From Rhizobium sp. ACO-34A (GTDB lineage Bacteria > Pseudomonadota > Alphaproteobacteria > Rhizobiales > Rhizobiaceae), in the NCBI GenBank assembly GCA_002600635.1, contig CP021373.1, positions 372,001 through 436,000 on the forward strand: a stretch of DNA of 64,000 bases, given 5' to 3'. Made by a program: the position numbers and the translations under genes. Positions 59,828 to 64,000 of this stretch are shown here, one piece after another. Positions within the stretch are counted from its first letter, which is position 1, and each line of letters opens with the position of its first letter. The notes below the pieces were generated by a model. The model ran no database searches, was not told the origin of the DNA, and worked only from the letters and a program-made list of their open reading frames with translations.

Positions 59828-61015
59828 CTATACAAGCGAGCCGATCCCGAGTTTCGGAAGACGGTCCCTGGTGAAATGGGCGAATGATGTCGCTGGCAGG
59901 TGACTGGCCGTCATAAGCGAAAAATCGAACGGCCCCCGCCGGTCGGCATCGAGGACATACTGGCGATGCATGCGCAGGAAATCCCGCCGAATTCTCCTGT
60001 AACGATCGGGTTCGAGCATGTTCTTGATGCGAATGAAGGCAATTTGTGCCTGGGGAGCATCCGGATGGCCGGCAAGCGTCACGACTGATGCCTTGTAAAA
60101 ATTGATGACGTCCGTCCGACACTGGATATCCAGCCAGAACCATTTCCTGGCACGCGCGATGATTCCCACGCGAGCCCGCAGCACCATAGCCGAGCGCAAC
60201 AGGGCGCATTGCAATACTGCCCCTCCAAGGGTAACGAAGACGACACGCTTGCCTTCCAGCAATTTGGGTTCCCTGCCCAGCAGCATGCCGATGACATGCA
60301 CGGCGACGCTGGAGCCCATGCTGTGCGAACTGATGACGTATTCGTCAGCGTCTTCGGCAAGCGCCGTTCGCGCCGCAACTGCGCAATCCTCAAGCCAGTC
60401 GAGAACATGGTTGCGATCGAGACGGGCAAGGGCAACCGCCATTTCCCAATCGGAAAACAGATGCAGGATGTGAAACCGGCTCGACCATGGAAGAAATAGC
60501 GAGAAGAAGAACAGATGCGCCAAGGCAATGCCCAGCGGATAGTGCCATGCACCTGCATTCGACCAATATGGATAGCTGGCGATCGCAAGCGCTGTTGCGC
60601 CGGCCAGCCCGACAAGCAGAAAGGGAAACAGGAAAAACAGGCCGAAGCGCCATGCATGCCTGAAATACCCGGCAATGCCGCCTTCGATGACGACGCGGAA
60701 AGCGCTCAGGAACCCGGTCCACAATCGCACCACGAGCGGTCGTGCATTCAGGCGCTCCACCAGGTCGTTGTGATCGAAGATATTGATGCGGCTGGCCGTG
60801 CGCCAATCGGAACCTTCGCAGGCGACATCGAAATACGATCTGCCGTCATCCCGATGGAGCGTACCGACATCGGCCGTGAAATCCCACAGCTTTGACGTCT
60901 TCCGTATCGATCGCTCATAGCGCGCGCGGTGCTTGCGCGCATCCAGCGGTTCGAAGCCGGGGAAGTGCAGGACGACGCGCTTGCCGACATAGCCGGATGA
61001 TATGGCTCCGTGCAA
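59828..61015 (-). CDS. Membrane-anchored alpha/beta-hydrolase-like protein
   Basis: A 395-residue protein of unknown function. Two or three membrane helices lie at about residues 130-215 (LFFLFPFLLVGLAGATALAI and HYPLGIALAHLFFFSLFLPW). A lipase-like nucleophile elbow, VISSHSMGSSVAVHV, follows in the C-terminal domain. The N-terminus VVLHFPGFEPLDARKHRARY looks like the first strand and oxyanion part of such a fold. Translation probably starts at a TTG (61015) with AGAGGAG seven bases upstream; the much longer open frame to 61249 has odd Arg/His-rich composition and is rejected. It follows the small gene at 61045-61416 and may be co-transcribed with it. Confidence 0.7.
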   Translation of the reverse strand: MHGAISSGYVGKRVVLHFPGFEPLDARKHRARYERSIRKTSKLWDFTADVGTLHRDDGRSYFDVACEGSDWRTASRINIFDHNDLVERLNARPLVVRLWTGFLSAFRVVIEGGIAGYFRHAWRFGLFFLFPFLLVGLAGATALAIASYPYWSNAGAWHYPLGIALAHLFFFSLFLPWSSRFHILHLFSDWEMAVALARLDRNHVLDWLEDCAVAARTALAEDADEYVISSHSMGSSVAVHVIGMLLGREPKLLEGKRVVFVTLGGAVLQCALLRSAMVLRARVGIIARARKWFWLDIQCRTDVINFYKASVVTLAGHPDAPQAQIAFIRIKNMLEPDRYRRIRRDFLRMHRQYVLDADRRGPFDFSLMTASHLPATSFAHFTRDRLPKLGIGSLV

Positions 61016-61044
61016 TGGGATCTCCTCTCGTCCAGGCAAGGGAA

Positions 61045-61416
61045 CTACATGCCGCCCGGCAAGGCCGGGGATATGTTCCCGGCGGTGAGCAATATCTGGT
61101 CGACGAATGCCGCCCTGTCGAACAGACAGGTGCGCCGGCCGGTTTCCTCGTCCGTCCACTCGCGGATGAACTGCCGGATGTCGATAAACGGCCATCGGGG
61201 GATGTGACGGATGATCTCGGCCGTTTCCGTCACCGTTACGATCGCGCAAAAACCACCGAACCGTATCGCGTCCTCGAACTCGCCCGGAGTGCTCGCGGTT
61301 GTAATGGCAAAACCCTCCCGAGTGAGAACTTCGCTTACAAGCACGAGCCCTCTCGGGTTGGACAGGCAGACCAGGACCTGTAGCCTGGAGGCGGCGACGG
61401 AACGGGCATGCATCAT
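61045..61416 (-). CDS. Small protein with a degenerate receiver-like fold
   Basis: A 123-residue protein not recognised as a named family. Residues about 12-85 alternate strands and helices in the order of a response-regulator receiver (LQVLVCLSNPRGLVLVSEVL, GFAITTASTPGEFEDAI, GFCAIVTVT), but the expected acidic pair, phosphoacceptor Asp and Lys are missing. It would not be phosphorylated in the usual way. It ends 29 bases before the lipase-like gene on the same strand, so it may regulate or assist it. Function is unknown. Confidence 0.55.
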   Translation of the reverse strand: MMHARSVAASRLQVLVCLSNPRGLVLVSEVLTREGFAITTASTPGEFEDAIRFGGFCAIVTVTETAEIIRHIPRWPFIDIRQFIREWTDEETGRRTCLFDRAAFVDQILLTAGNISPALPGGM

Positions 61417-61514
61417 AAGAATCGTCCTCTCTGATCGACCGGCTTCCTGATTAGTTCGATCGGTGTCAGATGGTGTTCTTTTGTATTGCGTTTTGTTGCG
61501 GGCGCCCGGTCAGG

Positions 61515-61748
61515 TCAAAATGGTGCCGGGCTGGCGCCTTCCCTTGCCGCGCTCCTGTCTCCTTCCCGACAGCTGGAAAGCCTGGGCCGGGAAATTGCCG
61601 TCGACGGCTTGGGGTCGTTGCCAAGCCTGAAAGCGATCTCCCGGAGAAGCTGCGCGAAATCCGAAAGCTGTATGTGATCGGCCTTCAGCATCTGGCGAAT
61701 GAGGGGATCGCGAAGGATTCGGGAAATGGTGAATTCGGCGTCGGACAT
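61515..61748 (-). CDS. Small hypothetical protein
   Basis: A 77-residue frame beginning MSDAEFTISRILRDPLIRQM and continuing LKADHIQLSDFAQLLREIA. This N-terminal half (DPLIxxMLKADxIxxxDFAxLL) resembles short conserved proteins seen in rhizobia; the C-terminal third is basic and of low complexity and may be non-native. Its start at 61748 is preceded by GGAGAACGAG. It lies about 100 bases upstream of the receiver-like gene on the same strand. No function can be given. Confidence 0.5.
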   Translation of the reverse strand: MSDAEFTISRILRDPLIRQMLKADHIQLSDFAQLLREIAFRLGNDPKPSTAISRPRLSSCREGDRSAAREGASPAPF

Positions 61749-61963
61749 CTCGTTCTCCTGTGTTCAAGGAAAACCTAGGCGTGCGGAATGGACGGGTGGT
61801 GGCGGAAACCCGACGAAATGCGGGCATTTCGTTAAATCATGTTGCCGTGAATGCCGCTGTTGCACGGTGTCCGGCCACATGCGGAATGGGCACCATCCCG
61901 CCGGGCCAAGGTCTGGCCCGGCAAGAGACACTGGTTCGGAAGGAACTCCAGCTCTGTCCGATC

Positions 61964-62623
61964 TTATCTGAGTTCCGAAAGAAGAGCGTCGGCGCCCTTG
62001 CGAATGCCGACCTTCGACGCCTCGAGTGCGGAGAAGGTCGCGCCCACATTCATCGCGTTCGGATATTGCTTCGTAACGTAGGCATGCAGGAGACGATTGC
62101 TTTCGGCATCGTAGATTTCAACGGCATAGTTGACGGAGCCCGTCATCGTTCCTTCTCGGTCCCTTGCCGCCTGAACTGTGTTGTAAACACCGCCTCCGAT
62201 GTCGAGATGCGAGAACGGTCCGAGGACAGGCGTCGTCAGTTTGGCTCCCGTCAATGTAAGGTGAAGCCGCAGCGTGCCGGGACCGGGTTCATTGACAACA
62301 GCAAATCGGGATCGCAGCTTTTCCGTAAACTGCTCCCGCATGTAGTTTGCCAGGATCGCCTTGTCCTTTTCCTCCACCTTGACGAACTGGCTGTCGGAAC
62401 CGCCGTAGACGGTGACGGGATCAACGATGATCTTGTCGTACTGCCGCCAGTCGGCATTGTCCTTGTAACGGTAAGGCATGCGACCGCCCTTGTCCTGCGG
62501 GTTCGGCTGAAGCTGCGCAGCCGACGAGAGACCGGAATAAACCGTGGGGCTTGCCGTCGTGCATCCGGCAAGTGCCGTGCTGCTCACAGCCAGCATCGCA
62601 CCGAGGTGGAGTATTTTCTTCAA
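61964..62623 (-). CDS. DUF3313 family lipoprotein
   Basis: A 219-residue lipoprotein. The signal peptide LHLGAMLAVSSTALAGCTTA has a lipobox (LAGC), so the mature protein starts at that Cys and is lipid-anchored, presumably in the outer membrane. The domain fits the DUF3313 pattern: YKDNADWRQYDKIIVDPVTV, AILANYMREQFTEKLRSRF, LRLHLTLTGAKLTTPVLGP and VNYAVEIYDAESNRLL. Translation appears to begin at a TTG (62623) with GGGAG seven bases upstream. DUF3313 proteins have no known reaction. It stands alone between the small gene and the sensor kinase. Confidence 0.78.
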   Translation of the reverse strand: MKKILHLGAMLAVSSTALAGCTTASPTVYSGLSSAAQLQPNPQDKGGRMPYRYKDNADWRQYDKIIVDPVTVYGGSDSQFVKVEEKDKAILANYMREQFTEKLRSRFAVVNEPGPGTLRLHLTLTGAKLTTPVLGPFSHLDIGGGVYNTVQAARDREGTMTGSVNYAVEIYDAESNRLLHAYVTKQYPNAMNVGATFSALEASKVGIRKGADALLSELR

Positions 62624-62749
62624 AGGCTGCTCCCGGGAATCTGATTGAGAAACGATCGGGACCAGTTCTATCGGTGGCGGGGATTGTGGTGTTTTTTTAT
62701 ATGTTGGGAAATGTTCGTGGGTGTCGACCGGTGGCCTGCATCGCTGCCG

Positions 62750-64000
62750 TCAATCGGTGGATGAGGGGCTGTTCTGGACAACGGAAAGGCGGCCGGAGCC
62801 GCTTTCATGGACCGGAGGAAGGCTGATTTCCACGATGAGGCCGTTCGGCTTTCTATCCAGGAAGGTCAGCGTTCCCCCATGCCCTTTCCGGATGATCCCC
62901 TCGGCGATGGGAAGTCCGAGACCGAATCCGCCGCCGGTGCCCGCAGTGCGCGCTTCGTCCGCCTTGAAAAAAGGCTCCAGAACCCGCGCCTTGAGTTTAT
63001 CCGGCAGCCCCGGACCGTTGTCGCTGACCCTCACGAAAATCCCGCGAGCGCCGGCGTCCTGCAATTCCAGATCGATTTTCGTGGCATAGTGGGAAGCATT
63101 TTCGACCAGATTGGACACGGCGCGCGTCAGCGACTCGGGTTTGCAAACATATTTCAGTCGCCGCGGGCCGGAATAGCTGACGTCGATGCCGGTCTCCGAG
63201 AAGTCCGTCGCGATCGTCTGGAGCAGGCTCGAAAGATCCACCTTTCGCGACGGCACCGTGTGCAGGGAGTTCGTCAGAAACGCCAGGCTCTCGTTGATCA
63301 TGGAATCCAGGACTGTCAGATCGTCGAGCATTTTCCGCTGAAGCTCGGGCTGGTCGCAGCGTTCCGCCCGCATCCGCAGTCGGGTGAGCGGTGTCCTGAG
63401 ATCGTGGCTGATCGAACTGAGCATCCGCGTCCGGTTCTCCGCCATCTGCAATACCCGGCTGCGCATCACATTGAGCGAAGTCGCGAGGCTTCTTATTTCG
63501 GAAGTCCCCTCGGCCACGAACGGCTGCTCCAGACTGTCGTCGGCGCTTGCGCGTTCGGCGGCGGCGGCAAAGCGTGCCATCGGCCTGATGATCAGCCAGC
63601 TGCTGACATAGGCGAGAACGACCAGCGGAATGACGATCTTGAGGATACCGCTGACGGCCGCGGGAAAGAACCACAGGTAACGCGGGAAGACGGGCAGATG
63701 AAAAACCAAGGCCCTCTCCGCATCGACCTTCACGATCAGGGGCGGAGGCATGCTCTCCGGGTCGAATACATGCCGGAGAGTTTCAAAGAATTCGCCCTCC
63801 AGAATGCCTCGCAGTCTCGGGAGAATGTCGGGCAATTCCGCCTCGGCCCCATCCCGCCGGGAGAGCTGGCTTGCCGGGATCTCTTCGACGGAAATCCCCA
63901 GTCCGGCAGCCGTCGCCAGGGCCGCCTGTTCCTCGTCGGGGGATCTTGCCTGCCGGAACTGGTCGATCACCCTCTCGATCCGCCCCGCCAGGAAGCCGAT
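62750..64000 (-). CDS. Sensor histidine kinase, N-terminus beyond window edge
   Basis: The C-terminal 416 or so codons of a membrane histidine kinase whose 5' end lies past base 64000. Visible are the end of a periplasmic sensor region, a membrane helix (GILKIVIPLVVLAYVSSWLI), a HAMP-like linker (RPMARFAAAAERAS), the HisKA box SSISHDLRTPLTRLRMRAE with the phosphoacceptor His, and the ATPase domain with NLVENASHYA (N box), VSDNGPGLP (G1) and GFGLGLPIAEGI (G2). It is of the EnvZ/OmpR-partner type, unlike the NarX-type kinase at 26338. A response regulator would be expected upstream, off the window. Its signal is unknown. Confidence 0.9.
   Translation of the reverse strand: MGFLAGRIERVIDQFRQARSPDEEQAALATAAGLGISVEEIPASQLSRRDGAEAELPDILPRLRGILEGEFFETLRHVFDPESMPPPLIVKVDAERALVFHLPVFPRYLWFFPAAVSGILKIVIPLVVLAYVSSWLIIRPMARFAAAAERASADDSLEQPFVAEGTSEIRSLATSLNVMRSRVLQMAENRTRMLSSISHDLRTPLTRLRMRAERCDQPELQRKMLDDLTVLDSMINESLAFLTNSLHTVPSRKVDLSSLLQTIATDFSETGIDVSYSGPRRLKYVCKPESLTRAVSNLVENASHYATKIDLELQDAGARGIFVRVSDNGPGLPDKLKARVLEPFFKADEARTAGTGGGFGLGLPIAEGIIRKGHGGTLTFLDRKPNGLIVEISLPPVHESGSGRLSVVQNSPSSTD

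Overview
The window is about 64 kb of GC-rich DNA from an alphaproteobacterium, most likely a member of the Rhizobiales/Rhizobiaceae. The evidence is the gene repertoire (many PotABCD-, Fbp- and Dpp-type ABC uptake operons, LysR/GntR/AraC regulators, DUF930 and DUF3313 proteins), a copy of the GCAATTCC...GGAATTGC palindromic intergenic repeat typical of that order, and a small RNA locus with four CCUCCUCCC hairpin loops. No rRNA, tRNA, CRISPR array, insertion sequence or phage gene was seen. The content looks like an accessory or megaplasmid-like catabolic and transport region.

Layout. 1-2.7 kb: the start of an arginine deiminase operon (arcD, then arcA running off the left edge) behind a perfect FNR/FixK box. 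2.8-2.9 kb: the decayed 3' end of an autotransporter gene. 3.3-7.3 kb: a GAF/Fis regulator, aldA and lldD, together a lactaldehyde to L-lactate to pyruvate route closed by a clear terminator. 8.2-21.5 kb: twelve consecutive minus-strand genes, which I read as one regulon. They are a class II aldolase, an HpaB-type hydroxylase, a flavin reductase, a RidA protein, a DUF1028 protein, a LysR regulator, a PotA-type ATPase, a binding protein, an LLM flavin monooxygenase, a fused permease, a D-2-hydroxyacid dehydrogenase and an M20 (ArgE-like) hydrolase. A 33-base element (26/33 identical) lies upstream of the first gene and again upstream of the transporter genes, suggesting one LysR protein controls both halves. 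21.6-25.5 kb: an iron(III) FbpABC transporter. 25.6-27.7 kb: a NarL-type two-component system. 28.0-28.2 kb: the anti-Shine-Dalgarno small RNA. 28.4-29.7 kb: rarA.

30.0-40.7 kb is an iron-chelator island made of two convergent operons with the same order: TonB receptor, MFS transporter, SAM methyltransferase. Around them are a TetR regulator, a cupin, an AraC regulator, a truncated AraC gene and a 75-base inverted copy of part of the second receptor gene. 40.7-49.7 kb: a polyamine/opine-type ABC operon interleaved with a FAD amine oxidase, a HAD hydrolase and a GMC oxidoreductase, divergent from a LysR gene. 49.8-59.5 kb: a GntR repressor divergent from a peptide ABC transporter operon that also carries an MFS exporter and a CocE/NonD hydrolase. 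59.5-64 kb: a small gene remnant, a membrane-anchored lipase-like protein with two small companions, a DUF3313 lipoprotein and a partial sensor kinase.

The most interesting points are the two-monooxygenase catabolic regulon, which uses Rut-like parts in a non-Rut arrangement, the four-loop anti-SD RNA, the mirrored receptor-transporter-methyltransferase operons, and the strong hairpins that follow all four extracytoplasmic binding-protein genes. Functions below are inferred from visible motifs and remembered family features; no database search was possible.
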